The notes beneath the pieces were generated by a model that was given only the letters and a program-made list of their open reading frames with translations, did not search any database and was not told where the DNA came from. The position numbers and the translations under genes are program-made. A stretch of 64,000 bases of DNA. It comes from Knufia peltigerae. Its lineage: Eukaryota > Ascomycota > Eurotiomycetes > Chaetothyriales > Trichomeriaceae. Shown here in pieces: positions 22,625-34,432 of this stretch (position 1 is its first letter; each line of letters opens with the position of its first letter). The stretch spans positions 62,001 through 126,000 of the forward strand of contig JAPDRN010000095.1 in assembly GCA_030247855.1 (NCBI GenBank), written 5' to 3'.

Positions 22625-23698
22625 TGTGATGGCTTCTGTTGCACGGGACTTGAGAGATGTGAGATGGGTGCTGGTGTCGCTTTTTAATTCCAAAATGTTT
22701 GTATTGTTCAAGGTGGTTCCTGTAATTGCTTGATGTCTTCTTGATATTTGATATACAGACGAGATGATTCAAGATAGCATCTCACGACACGCCTTGTACC
22801 CGATCAGTGCGGAGCCATATCAGGTCCGATGGGCTGGAGTCTGGACTTTAGCGACGTTAATTGACTAGTGTCCAAGATATCTCGGAGCAATTGTGTATGG
22901 CGTCTAATTCCTGTGCATGGAGGGACAAGTCCGCAGAGCTGTTGGTGATAGGCAGATAGTCTCCGGATGACATTCACGCCCTTCGAGCTTGATGGCACAC
23001 AGCTGTTTGACAACTCACAGTAATTGCTGGACATTGACATTTCGGGTCGCTTATCATTAGAATCGATACACAACAGGCGCGTCAAGCTCATCAGAACCAG
23101 AGGGAAACACTGTCGTCAACCGCGAGCCAGTTGAATGCGAAATGGAAATAGCACATGTTTCGACGACAGTCTCAGGGGCGCAGGGACTGCGGACAAGTCC
23201 TGATAACGATGCAGGTAAATCTGGGGAAGCCTCGGGAGTGGCGTCGTTTTCGAAGGAGGAAAGCCGCAGCGAGGCCAATAGCCAGGCGTATATTCGTCGC
23301 TGTAAGAGATTAGATACAGTGCTTGTACGGAGTACTTGTAGTCGTTGGCAGCGGTAACGTCCACGATGGCAAGGGGCCCCACTCTTCACTCACCTCTTCG
23401 TTATCTCTGACCTTGGACGCGAATTACTTCAGGGCTGTCCCACCTTCTAGTTTGTATGGCGTGCGGCCTGCGAGTAGTCAGTCCGCTGTAGACACGGTCT
23501 TTGACTTACAAATGTGTGGCCAGTGATTGAGCAAGTGACGGTGGTTGATAAGTCCCCACTGTTCATCCACCAATTTCGCAGAGAGCCCCCAACTTCCTGA
23601 AAATCCGACCCTCAACCTCGCTGTTTTCCACCCAGGAGGGAGGCATCGCCAGTGCATTCCTACTAGCATCCTACCCAAGTCCCCTCTCACTTGACCCT
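22625..23698. promoter_or_regulatory. Shared upstream region of the 2-hydroxyacid oxidase and the Zn2Cys6 regulator
   Basis: About 1 kb between divergent starts at the centre of the metabolic island. It holds several GATA words (ttatca at 23051-23056, tgataacg near 23201, tgatag and agatag near 22946-22960) and one TACGGAGTA at 23326-23334. Short open frames on both strands between 22804 and 23389 look non-coding. GATA-factor nitrogen control is possible but not shown. Confidence 0.35.
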
Positions 23699-25967
23699 AT
23701 GACGTCGTCGCCGGTCACATCTGGACATTACCCTCGGAAGAGAACGAAGACGTTTACGGGTTGCTGGACCTGTCGCGGGCGGAAGCTGAAGTGTTCCGAG
23801 GAGAGACCGACGTGCCGACAGTGTGCCAGCAAAGGTCTTGTGTGCGAGGGTTACGGTGCTAGGTTACAATGGCTGACCCCGGAGACGGGCTTGCCTGATT
23901 CGCATCCTGTCCACCCAGCTCTCGTCAAGACCACGGGATCTTCAAGGCGTCAAATACTGACAGGCAAGAGAGCACTCATCTTTCCCTGAGAATCTCCATG
24001 AGGGACTCATGTATGGTGTGCAGCACAACCGACATGCATCTTCGGGACCGCCGAGATCGATGATATCTTGAGTCAAATCGACACAGAACATCCTCTCACA
24101 GACGAGACTGAAACCACGATTACTCATGGCCCTTTTGCAGTATTTGCGGCATGCTCGCAAACAAGGAAGCTGCAGAGTTTGTTGGCAAAGAAGCAGCCAC
24201 CATCGACGTCTACTGATCTTGACGTGAATCTTGAGCGTCCTCAGAATATCTCCTCCTCGCTTCTCGACCGTGACCATCCGCCCGATCTGAACTTCTCCCA
24301 ACTACCTCATGCTCGGTCACTAGATCGTGATCATCACTCTCGAGAGACCTCTCCCAGCCTAGTTGGGTCACTGGGTGACTTTGGGACAGCCTTCCAAAGC
24401 CCTACCTTGGAGTCGAGTTTTCAAGCTTACTACAGCAGCAGCCCGTACTCGGCGAACACCTCGTTCCAGCAAAGCTTCAATTGGTCGCCGCCGAAAGAAA
24501 CAACAACACTCGGTGAGGAGGATGACGTGAGTCCGTCGTCGTCGGAACTGCTGAGATCCAAACCACGCTCGGTCTTTCTGTCCATGGAAGATTGTTTCCT
24601 CATGCAACACTACATGCAGAAGGTGGTGAGGGTATTTTGTGTCATCGACAATCCCAAGAGTCCCTGGAGAGCTTTGCACCTGCCACGGGCCTTGCAGAGC
24701 TGTGGGGAGCTTGGAACTCTGGGAGCAACATCCAACACTCGAAAATGCCTACTGCATGCCCTCCTATCGATAAGCGCCTACAGTCTCGCCAACAATCTCA
24801 GGCTAGAAGGGCAAATTCTGGAGGTTGATAAGTGGCTGAGGAAGGCGATGCAGCTCCGTTACAAGGCCATCGCACTGCTGAGGGACTCGGTAAAATGCGA
24901 TCTCCATTCCAAGTCGCGGCCAAAGTACAAAGAACTTCTCGCAGCCATGCTGTCTATGATTTCAATCGATGTAAGATTACCTGGTATGGATGACTTCTCA
25001 CAAAGTATCCGAGCTGACACGGGCTCTCAAGGTTGCCTCAGGAGATACAGGAACATGTGGCGTTCATCTGAAAGGCTGCGAGCAACTCATCCGCAGCGCC
25101 CGAAAGAGCAAGATGAAGTATTCGGGCAAAGCTCGAGCCCTGCATCGCATCTTCTTCTACCTCCGCACTATTCATGCAAGCACAACTATCAACACAGAAG
25201 ACGTTATTCAGACATCAACTTTGCAACGAGTTAACAGCAACGATAGCCTAGAGGGTGATCAAGAAGCTCTTGGAGAGATGGAAGTCGAGGATGACTCGTG
25301 GCTCGACATGCGAGAGGGTGAACCCAAAGACATGGCGTCCTGCGAGTACGTCTATGGCGTGCCTCAAAGCCTCCTCGTCCTGATGAGGAAAGCAGTCCGA
25401 GTCGTTCAACATGTTTCACATTACCGGCGGAAGAATCCTGGACTTCTATATTCTGCCAATTTGGCCAGGCTATGCGATGAGGTTGACGAAGAGATTCTCG
25501 ATTGGCCGATAGAACAAGAACTCAGTCGCTGTTCGATCATGAGTCGTGAAGATGATACGACGAAAACGGTGGAACATCAAACTCGGGCTTTCCACGATGC
25601 ACTTGTCCTTTACTTTTCCCAGCATGTTAGGCTGATGCACCATCGCCATCTGAAACCCTATGTGGAGAGCGTTTTATATCATCTGGAAGCATTCGACACC
25701 ATCCGGAATGGCTCCGGCTCCCCTGGATTTGGGGGTGCCCTGTTCTGGCCAGCCTTTATCGCCGCATCCGAGGCCTTCGATCCAGCTTTACAAGCACGCT
25801 TCATGGCTTGGTTTGAGAGAGCAAAGTCGTATGGACTGCATTCTCTGTGGGGCGGGAATGCCATAGCACTCGAAGTCTGGAACAAGGACAGTCCTACCAA
25901 GACTCGAATCACTAGCCAGTGGCGTACGATTGCCGAGGAGAGACAGGTCGAGCTCATGCTTACCTGA
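23699..25967 (+). CDS. Zn2Cys6 transcription factor with ArgRII-like (Fungal_trans_2) layout
   Basis: Likely local regulator of the surrounding island. The Zn2Cys6 cluster is at residues 22-49 (GCWTCRGRKLKC, then PTCRQCASKGLVC), followed by EGYGARLQW, the segment seen after the cluster in arginine-regulator ArgRII/Arg81-type factors. The rest has the helical C-terminal domain of that group (FLMQHYMQKVVRVFCVIDN, CLLHALLSISAYSLAN, CGVHLKGCEQLIRSARKSK). An intron at 24971-25031 joins in phase 0. The join between the first exon (frame ends at a stop at 23987-23989) and the second (protein-like from about 24005, frame AEIDDILSQID) is not resolved: no strong donor is visible at about 23930-24000. 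Either a weak splice site or a frame lesion is possible. The gene ends TQWR-like text and ELMLT. Confidence 0.82.
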
Positions 25968-26851
25968 GGAGTTGATCCGCATTGCTTTGACACTAACTTT
26001 CAATATAACTTGCAAGGGAGACAAGCAAGATCCTTTGCCGAGTGTCCAAGCAGTCGTACAAATACGCACGACCTAGACAGCACGTGCTGGTTTCTCAAAG
26101 ATATCTCTTAGTGGCTTGTTGAGTGAGAACAGCCTTACCAGAGCAGCCACAAGGCGTACCTAGCCGGCGTCAGCTTCCACGTTCCAGTTCATTCGTCCGC
26201 GTAACACTTTATGGTATAGCAGCTGTCTCCCAGAATCTCGAGGTGCGAGAGAACTCTATGCAATTGCACGCATGTCTGCAACCACGCGGCGTGTTCTAGG
26301 CTCTTATCTAGGCTTCTTCGTCTAAACTGACACTAACGAAGTCAGCCTTGCATTCGTGGGGTACGTTGAACACCCTGGCATTCGTTATCTTTCGGGCCGT
26401 ACTGATTGGACCGCACTCAAGGAAGCTCACAGCGGACCAGTCACAGGCATGCCCTTTTGGAACATACTGTATCCTGCCGGTATTGCTGTGGAGTTCTCGA
26501 CCGTATTTTTAACCTTATCGCGGCACGTCGGTCGAGCCGTTGCTCTTGTCGCATGTCCCATGGCAGAAGAGATCGCCACGCAGCATGGGGCGGAGTTGCG
26601 TGATATCGCCAGCTATCTTCGAGCCCGTATCTATCTATCATGTATGAGTACCGAGTATTCGTTTGAGGTACAGAGAGGTGCGTCTGAGCCGAGAAACGTG
26701 CTTGACCCCAGCCAGCCTTTGGGACATAGTTGCTGCATATAAATCCTGCTTCTATCTTCCTGGTCGTGGTCGCGGTATTGCTGCAAAAGGTTCCAGCCCC
26801 TTGTTTTGCCTCTCTATTTCAGGTCGAGATCGATGCTGAGGACCCTTCGCA
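25968..26851. promoter_or_regulatory. Upstream region of the amino-acid permease with clustered GATA words
   Basis: About 880 bases. Words that fit the fungal nitrogen GATA-factor consensus HGATAR occur at 26303-26309 (cttatct), 26385-26390 (ttatct), 26515-26520 (ttatcg) and 26630-26640 (tatctatcta). Such sites are common by chance, so the regulatory reading is tentative. An open frame at 26356-26742 is rejected as coding. Confidence 0.35.
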
Positions 26852-28579
26852 ATGGACGATAAGACTATTTACAAGTCGTCAACGGCCTTCGATAAGGAGA
26901 CATCGAGTGATGATGTCGTCGCCGCGGGACAGGTCATTGACTACTCCGGGGAGCCGACCAGTTCTCATCGTGGAGAGCTACACCGAACATTCAAGGCCCG
27001 CCATATCCAAATGATCACACTCGGCGGGTGTATCGGCAGTGGCTTATTCATCAGCACCGGCAAGGCCCTGCACGAGGGTGGTGCGGCCGCCATGTTGATC
27101 GGCTACTCCTTGATCTGCAGCATGGCGCTGGCGGTGATGAATCTCCTGTCCGAAGCGACGTGTATCTGGCCTACCTCTGGTGGCTTCATCGAGCATGCCA
27201 ACAGATTCGTCGATCCTGCCATGGGCTTTGCTTGCGGCTTTACTGAGTGGCTTGCTTGGGTTACTGTTGTTGCGGCCGAGGGTGCAATCGTCCGAGTCAT
27301 CTTGACGTGAGTTCCTTCTCCCTGAGGAATTATCCTATGCCTTTGCCTTGCGTTCCGCTGACAACCTTGGTTCTCTTCACACAGATACTGGACAGAAGCC
27401 ATTCCCACCGCCGCGGCAATGACTGTCTACCTCGCCTTGGTGTTTGGTATCCACGCATTGCCCAATCGATGGTTCGCCGAGTTCGAATTTGGCACGGCCT
27501 CTGCCAAAGTCATGTGCATGATCATCATCCTCATCACCAGCATTGCCTTGATCGCCGGCGCAGGAAAGGACGATGGTACACCCCACGCCTACAACTACAC
27601 GACGGCACCTGCGTTCCCCAACGGCTTCAAAGGGGTGGCTATGACGTTCCTGCTCGCCGCCTGGGCCACAGGTGGGCAAGAGATCATGTCGCTGTCGGCC
27701 GCAGAAGCGCAGCGACCGCGCTATGACATGCCCCGGGCGTGCAAGAACTTGTTCTTCCGCATCTTTGCATTCTACGAGTTGTCGGTGGTTTTCCTGACCA
27801 TCCTCGTGCCGTACAACGAGGAGCGACTCCTAGGCACCGGCACCGTGGCCAGTTCTCCTTTTGTGATTGCAATGGTCAATGCCGGCGTCAAGGGCCTTCC
27901 GGACCTCATGAACGCCGTCATCCTTTTGGGTCTCGTGGCCATCGGCGCCGAATCCTTGTACGTCTCGTCGCGTGCCATGGTCGCCATGTCTCAGATGGGC
28001 ATGTTCCCCAAAGTCCTGGGGCGCATCGACAAGCGCGGCCGTCCTCGCTGGGCGCTCCTGGTCACGGGCATCTTTTCCACCATTTTCACCTACATCAACT
28101 GCTCCAGCACCGGGGGCGTCATCTTCACCTGGTTCTCGTCCGTCTCATCGACCGTCTATTTCTTGTCCTGGCTCAGCATCAGCGTCACCAACATCCAGAT
28201 GCACCGGGCCATCAAGGTACAGAACGATCCGGCATGGAAGTTGCCGTACGCCTGGAAGTTGCCGGCGTTCCCCCTGACGGCCGTGTACCTTTTCGTCTCC
28301 TCGTTGTTCGTCCTCTTTGCGACGGGATACGTGAGTTTGTTCCCCATCGGTGGCGCCCCGCCCAGCGCCGAGGTCTTTTTCGAGACCTTCCTCGCTGTCC
28401 CGCTCTGGATCGCATGCTTCCTGGGGTACAAGTTGGTCTTTCGCACCAAATTTGTGAATCCCGCCGAGGCCGACCTGCAACATGGCCGGAGGCCGTTGAA
28501 CGAGGAGGACATTGCCTTTTTCGACCGGTACTTTGCGCAACCCATGTGGAAGCGACTCTTGTCGTACGTGCGTTTCTGA
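26852..28579 (+). CDS. Amino-acid permease (YAT family, APC superfamily)
   Basis: Two exons, 26852-27306 and 27385-28579, give 549 residues. Plasma-membrane proton symporter for amino acids. The N-terminal cytosolic part (about 50 residues) leads into LHRTFKARHIQMITLGGCIGSGLFI, the hallmark start of TM1 in fungal amino-acid permeases, where the GSGLF loop contacts the amino-acid carboxyl and amino groups. About 12 hydrophobic segments follow. TM6-region TFLLAAWATGGQEIMSLSAAEA and the later SSRAMVAMSQMGMFPKVLGR also match. The tail ends DRYFAQPMWKRLLSYVRF. Exon 2 is strongly G+C-rich at third positions, so long spurious frames appear on both strands. Placement beside the regulator and aminotransferase suggests it imports the island's substrate. 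Confidence 0.93.
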
Positions 28580-28870
28580 AAAAGGAGACTGGATTGCTGT
28601 TGGTGTGGCAGCAGCGTTTTTGACTTTTAAGATGTGAGACCAAACACTTTAGTAAATACTTGCAGAAACATGGAGCTCTAAGTAGACGTCGGCGATCTGT
28701 GCAAGTTAGGACGAATTATGATATTATTATTGTGCCTTCATGTTTTTCGTGAATTACTTTGGTGTATGAAACCGCACAAAAGATGACTTCCAGATTGAGT
28801 GAAGATGCGTGAAAGTATTCGCTCGACCTTGAGGCGTATGTGACACCGCATCATTTTGTGGCTTGCACTA

Positions 28871-30424
28871 TCACTTCAGTTCGACAAACTCGGCTCGCTC
28901 GCACAGGAATTCGTCAACGGCATTCAAAAACGTCTGTAGCTCCTCCCTGGACGTGATGGTCATCAGACTGATCATCAACCGGCGCGCGAGGAACACGCCC
29001 CTTTTGAGCATGTCGAAGAAGAACAATTCCTTCAGGTCTTCTGCTCGAGCCTGAAGCTTAGACCCGTCGTCGATCGCAATCTCAATCTCTCTGAAATGAA
29101 CGGCCATCAGACTCCCGGTGCCAGTGACATACATTCTCGACTTACGCCGCGTGGCCAAATCATTCAACTTGTCACGAAGCCAAACTCCCTTTTCAAACAA
29201 TTCGCACGCCTCACCTTCTGTCCAAACTTCCTCGAGCACGGCCGTGGCGGTCACCATGGTTGTGACGTTGTTGTTGAACGTTCCGCTGTGGTACACTCCA
29301 CCACCGCCACCAGAAAACCCGGGTTCGAGCATGTCCACGATTTCGGCCTTGCCTCCGAACGCGCCGAAATTCTGCCCTCCTCCGGCAAAATACTTTCCCA
29401 AACTGGTCATGTCCGGGTACACGCTGAGAATGTCCTGGTAGCCGTGGACGCTCATGCGGCTGGTCATGACTTCGTCGAAGAACAGAACCGCGTCGGCTCC
29501 GGTGGCGAGGGACCGGCACGCCTCGACAAAGTCGACGTCCGCAGGTGTACAGCCGGAGGATCCTTGCATCAACTCAAGAAATATGCACGCCAGGTCGGCC
29601 TTGTTCTCGGATACGGCTGCTTCGAGGGCGGGGATGTCGTTGTACGGGACCACAACCCAGTCATGAGGCGCATTCATCGTCTTTTTCCCGCTCGACTTCA
29701 TGTTCATGGAACTTTGGGATGTGAATGTTGCTAGGCCGCCGTGGTATCCGCCTCTAGTTGTTCGTCGGTGGTCAGCCCTTTTCTCCTCTTGGATGGAGGA
29801 GCAAGCGACGTAATGGGTTCGACAAAATATATGATGAGAGAAAAAGAGGTGAAGAGACTCGAGCTAGGTATACAACCAACCACACCAAAGACGAGGTACT
29901 CACTCGAAGACAATGATCTTGCTACGGCCGGTATATGCCTTGATGAGGGCGAGGGCGGTCATGTTCGTCTCTGTTCCCGAGTTTGAAAAGCGAACCTTGT
30001 CCATGGTCTTGAAACGGTCGCAGAAAAGTTTGGCCAATCTACCCTCGTACCGGTTTACACCGCCGAGGGCAAACCCTTGCTCGACGGCATCGTGGATGGC
30101 TCTCTTGATCACCGGATGTGAGTGACCAAACATACAGGCACTGTACTCGGCGCATAGGTCAAGGTATTTGTGTCCGTCGACGTCCGTGAGGTAGGAGCCC
30201 TCACCCATTGCCAGGACCACGGGGAAAGGTTTCATGTGGACCACATTACGGGTTGTGCCTGTGACATCTTCTCAGTACGAGTAACAAGCGATCTGGGTAT
30301 CCAGACCTCCAGGCAAGGAACAAGAAGCCGTATCGTTTGTTGCTTTGCTTGTCGGGTTCGACGCGACAAAGTCCTTGGCAGCTTCGTCGAGAACTGTGGA
30401 CAGGGCGGGGGTCGCAATAGGCAT
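28871..30424 (-). CDS. Class III PLP aminotransferase (glutamate-1-semialdehyde aminomutase-like)
   Basis: Three exons, 30424-30307, 30258-29904 and 29753-28871, join with frame kept (PGGTTRNVV and IIVFEGGYHGG cross the joins), giving 451 residues. Marks in order: YLDLCAEYSACMFGHSHPVI near the N-terminus, VRFSNSGTETNMTAL (PLP phosphate region), LFFDEVMTSR (Asp that binds the pyridine N), and TSLGKYFAGG with the Lys that forms the Schiff base. The arrangement is that of the glutamate-1-semialdehyde aminomutase-like branch, which also holds aminotransferases for beta-amino acids and some D-amino acids. Fungi do not use the C5 haem route, so a catabolic transaminase is more likely. No peroxisomal signal is visible (ends FVELK). 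Substrate unknown. Confidence 0.9.
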
Positions 30425-32090
30425 CTTTACAGCTGTAAACAATCCAAATATGCGAATGCTCCGTCACGTATTCAGGTGAATCGGTCGAGTCTGGAGTAGA
30501 TGTACTATTGCCCATTCCCATATTGGAAGGAGCAAGTGGCAATGTGCTGCCCATGAGGACGAGCCAATCAGACCAGCTCAAGCTTATCGCGGTCTCTGTT
30601 GCCTTTTCGGTACCGCAAAGGCCGCTATGGATTGCCCATAGGAACGTTGTCTGTCTCTCGGGGCGTAAACTAGGAGGATAGGGATCTCTGGATATGCTCA
30701 AAAGCAAAACTTGCGTAGTTGCTTATCTCGCCCCGAAAGTCTTGGGTGTGCTTGAGCGTCGATTTTCCATGGCTTGTTCATTGAATAAGGGTGTATACAA
30801 CTCGAACACGCCAGTAGATTGCGCTTTGACAGCCACTTGATCCGACACGTTATTTTCCAGAAGCCGCACGAAATGATGATGCATTCTAACGATCGCACAA
30901 TAATTTCAGAGTAAAAGCATTTCGTGGTGAGAAATGCGGCTTGTTTGCGTTTGCACCAACCACGAATATTGAAGCACGTAGCCTCGTGCAAAGCCCGCAA
31001 GGCTGTCTTTGTCTTGTCCGTCGGCGAAGTCGATCATATCTCTGGCCCAACATCTTCCACGATATACACACATTGAAACGTTGAAGTGCACAAAGAGTTG
31101 ATAGTCAACGGACACAACATCCGACAAGTGTTACAGTAATTGATATGTGTGGGCCGTGAGATCACTGTTCGCCCCTGGGAAAGATGTCATTTTCTGGAGA
31201 CAATGACATCACTGAGATGAATCGCAGTATCACCGTTTCCGTATCATCCTATCCCCAAGAATCGGATTGAAAAGATTGCTCTCTGGGGGAAAAGCTCAAG
31301 TAATTTTTACCGCGACTTCGACGATTTCGCTTGTGACTTCTGGGAACAGTGCTCAAAATGTCGACAAAGCCACCTGGCGGCTGAGGGCCAAGCAAGAAAA
31401 TCATGAAGAAGGATGCTGCTGGTATGTTCCTGAACTCGACGGACATTGTGCAGCTACAAGTAGGACCGGTGCTGATATGTTTGATCATACAATAGCGAAA
31501 GGTCTCGGTGCAGATAACTCCTCTGCACATAAGGAGGGCCATGTGCCTGGTGAAGCAGCTGTAGCAAGCGACTCCTATACAGCAAGTCAACCTGGACCAA
31601 ACGTTGGCGAGAAAGGAAATGTCGGTCAGATCGTCGGAGAGACACTAAGTGAGACCATCAACCAGGGAAACATGACCTGAGCCAGCATGGGAGTGCATAC
31701 ATCGCAAGGCTTCAAGGACCGAGGATTGTCAATATTGAAGCCAGATCTTCATCATTGGAGGCTGTTAGGACATGGCAGTCGCTTGCCGATCAAGACATAG
31801 CTCTGTCCAATGATGACTGAGAAGCAGCGAACGAAGCTCCAAGTCACGACCTCGTTATATGACGAAACGATGTTGGATTGGAAGGGTCAAACAGCTCTGC
31901 TAGGCCACAATCTGTGTTTGGAAAGTTTGGCTAACATTCCATGATGGCGATTAACTGAGCCAGTCGCTTTTGTAGCTAGAACAATTGAATCCTGCAGGCA
32001 TGACCCGCTTTGCATCATGACGAGTCGGAATCCGACCATGTCAAATGAACGTACCCGGTGCACTTCGTCTCGAAGATAGCACGCCATCTC
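30425..32090. other. Long intergenic region (about 1.7 kb)
   Basis: The upstream side of the aminotransferase and the 3' side of the next regulator gene. Overlapping open frames at 31249-31680 on both strands were examined and have no recognisable domain. I see no RNA gene or repeat. Confidence 0.35.
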
Positions 32091-34040
32091 TCATGCATAG
32101 GCGTTGATGTTGGTGCTCAGAAGCTCCTCAAATATGAACCGGTTGCAGAATCCAGCTTGAGGAGGTAATAGTTCTGGGAGTTGTTGTGGTTGAGCATCAT
32201 CAAATGGACTAGCACCATCCATCTCTGCTCCTACCGAGGTGATAATTTCCCTTACATTAATAGCCTGTGGTTGCCATGTCCAGATACATGTGACCCTGTC
32301 GCTCTCCATCAGTAGGGCGGCAAGCAAACTCGCCCCGCGAATAGCAATAACACTGTCACCAAACTTGCGTAGGGATTCGATGCATTCTGTGACCAGTTCT
32401 TTGTGTGTGTCAAAAACCGGATCAGACTTGGGACGATGGAAGAGATCCAAGCAGAGTATGATCGCCGCGACGATGCAGAAAGCTTTGTCCACCCAAATGA
32501 TCGGTCCATCCAGATCCTTGGTTTGTTTTGCCTCATTCAAAATTGTCTTGGCCGCAGCTAAGCATGTTAGACGTGTCATGGAGTAAGTCGGGTTGACGAA
32601 ACTCTGCTTGATGTATGCTCTGTGGATCATGATTATCTTGTGTGCGAAGCATATGGTCAGACTTCCCCTGGCTGCTGGAATCCATTCTGGCCACGCTGGA
32701 TCAATCGGCTGCACAACATGAAAGTAGGATGGCATTCCTTTCGTGGCGAGAGTTCGCATCCTTGAATCATATTCTATAACGTGCTCGTAGGTAGTGAATT
32801 GCGTCGTTGCACGAAGGATGTCCTCGTGATGTTTAACCATAAGCTTTGCTATTTCAAACAGGTAATTACCGTAACTGATGTAAGTAGGGAAGTCGGGCGG
32901 GATTGGATCCATGTTCAGGTGGTTTCGGTTGGAAGGTTTGGTCGTCGTGAAGTGACTCGGCTGGATATGATAGCTCTCGTTGAATGGCAGAGACATCCAG
33001 TCCTGGACGCAAAGCTGGGACCATAATCTACGGCCGATCTCCCTTTTGATCAGTCTATGGCGTTGTTCTTCCGTTGATGCATTCGTGGTCTCGTCAAGCG
33101 ATGCGTCGTAGTCTAATTTGTCGAGTCCTAAGCTTTGTGCAATCTTCAGAGCGCCACCGAGGAGAACAGACAGCTCTGCAGACTGTCCCAGAGGATGAGC
33201 AGACATAGTCAATGTAGCGATGGTATGGACCGCATATATGTTGTGGTTGGAAGTGTAGTTCGCCTGATTCAGGCAGGAGATACTGGCCTTGTACCACTGC
33301 ATAGACAACCTCGACCCTTCATCTTTCTGAAATCCCCACTGAGACAGTCTACGTTCTGGAGCACACGTTACACTGCCAGCAAGAATGGAAAAGAGGAGGC
33401 CAAGCCACTGGAGATCCAGGCCGTTGACGATCAATGTTTCCTTTTCATCCTGGCCAGCTAACACGTTTTCTAATTCCCATCGGAAGAGGGGGCCAAAGTA
33501 GCAGCCATGATACCACAAGAGGCAGAGTTCATGGTAGTTGACGAGATCCCAGATGTGACCAACTTTGGGTAGTAACATCTGTAGGAATTCCGAGTGAACA
33601 TCTTCGGTAGAGTTGAAGCCTGTTCCTGTCGAGTCAATCCATGGGTGGTCAAGCTGGGTGTCCGAATCCTGCGTCCGGAGTTCCGAGATGAGAGCTTTAG
33701 TTGGCGTGAAAGAGTACTGTAAGCGTGGCTCATCTGCCCATCGCGTATCATGGGCCGCGAATTCGTTCAATTGCAGTGGTCGCCTCGACCCTGCAGTTGG
33801 AGTGGGAGCTTGAGGGGAAGTGGGACTAGAAGCTGACTTGGATCTTGCTCCTTCACCCTGGAGCGGACGCGATCTTTTGTAGACCCGATGAATGGAGGGA
33901 TTGTACTGAGTCGGCCACTCACGCGTGCACTGGTCGGCGATGCCTCTTTTGATACACCTCGAGCAAGGAAGCTGGCGGTCGCATTTCTGGCGTCGCATGG
34001 AACATTCCGTACATGTTTCTCGGGGTCGCTGGACCGGCAT
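32091..34040 (-). CDS. Zn2Cys6 transcription factor with fungal-specific regulatory domain
   Basis: Intronless, 649 residues from the ATG at 34040. The frame is open further upstream, but the chosen start puts the zinc cluster at residues 10-38 (CTECSMRRQKC, PCSRCIKRGIADQC) as is usual; the upstream extension is not protein-like. A linker with RVYKRSRPL leads to the middle homology (Fungal_trans) region, seen in DLVNYHELCLLWYHGCYFG, IYAVHTIATLTMSAHPLGQSA and the XLGLDKLDYD-like motif GLDKLDYDASLDE, then RRLWSQLCVQDWMS. It starts about 390 bases from, and divergent to, the 2-oxoglutarate oxygenase at 34433, so it may regulate that gene. The target is inferred only from position. Confidence 0.9.
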   Translation of the reverse strand: MPVQRPRETCTECSMRRQKCDRQLPCSRCIKRGIADQCTREWPTQYNPSIHRVYKRSRPLQGEGARSKSASSPTSPQAPTPTAGSRRPLQLNEFAAHDTRWADEPRLQYSFTPTKALISELRTQDSDTQLDHPWIDSTGTGFNSTEDVHSEFLQMLLPKVGHIWDLVNYHELCLLWYHGCYFGPLFRWELENVLAGQDEKETLIVNGLDLQWLGLLFSILAGSVTCAPERRLSQWGFQKDEGSRLSMQWYKASISCLNQANYTSNHNIYAVHTIATLTMSAHPLGQSAELSVLLGGALKIAQSLGLDKLDYDASLDETTNASTEEQRHRLIKREIGRRLWSQLCVQDWMSLPFNESYHIQPSHFTTTKPSNRNHLNMDPIPPDFPTYISYGNYLFEIAKLMVKHHEDILRATTQFTTYEHVIEYDSRMRTLATKGMPSYFHVVQPIDPAWPEWIPAARGSLTICFAHKIIMIHRAYIKQSFVNPTYSMTRLTCLAAAKTILNEAKQTKDLDGPIIWVDKAFCIVAAIILCLDLFHRPKSDPVFDTHKELVTECIESLRKFGDSVIAIRGASLLAALLMESDRVTCIWTWQPQAINVREIITSVGAEMDGASPFDDAQPQQLPELLPPQAGFCNRFIFEELLSTNINAYA

Positions 34041-34432
34041 CTCAGCCCGCCAGATCAATATGCATTCCGCCTTATGGCATGTCGCATTCAAAGTCTCGTG
34101 AGAGGGCCGAGTTTTCGCAGCAACGGTTAATGGACCGGGGTTTATGATGTTCTCGTGCGAAAGGCGGAATATCAACAAAGATGGTAAAGTGAGAAAGTAC
34201 GATCGTAATTTGTGCTGTGCCGGCACGTGATAATCCAAGAAGTCGACTTACTTCTCCGTATCTTCTACGGGGGTTTCGGAGACCTCCGAAGTGCAGAATA
34301 GTTGAAGTTGAGATAACAAAAGTCAACCACCGATCACGAAATCCAGAACGTGTTCAAAAAGCTGTGCGAATATCCAGACGATGAAATCTTCTCACAGGCT
34401 ATCTGCATTTCTTCTTCCATAGCCTTCTTACC
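34041..34432. promoter_or_regulatory. Shared promoter of Zn2Cys6 regulator and 2OG oxygenase
   Basis: A compact 392-base divergent promoter. Inverted CGG/CCG-type half-sites bound by such regulators could occur here (cttctccg at 34251, tctacggggg at 34264, ggaccggg at 34132), but I cannot point to a clear pair. Confidence 0.4.

Noticed and set aside
22804..23389. Minus-strand frames between the 2-hydroxyacid oxidase and the regulator
   Set aside because: Short, mutually overlapping in different frames, no family resemblance.
26356..26742. 128-codon frame upstream of the permease
   Set aside because: No domain, lies in a promoter region with GATA words, mixed composition.
27739..28623. Second plus frame of 294 codons in the permease gene
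   Set aside because: His/Arg/Gln-rich out-of-frame reading of the permease exon.
31249..31680. Overlapping frames on both strands (113 and 137 codons) between aminotransferase and regulator
   Set aside because: The plus frame has a Gly/Ala-rich hydrophilic C-terminal half that looks partly coding, but no domain, no good start context and no adjoining exon were found.
34041..34238. N-terminal extension of 66 codons on the Zn2Cys6 factor
   Set aside because: It would push the zinc cluster unusually far from the start and has no protein-like character.
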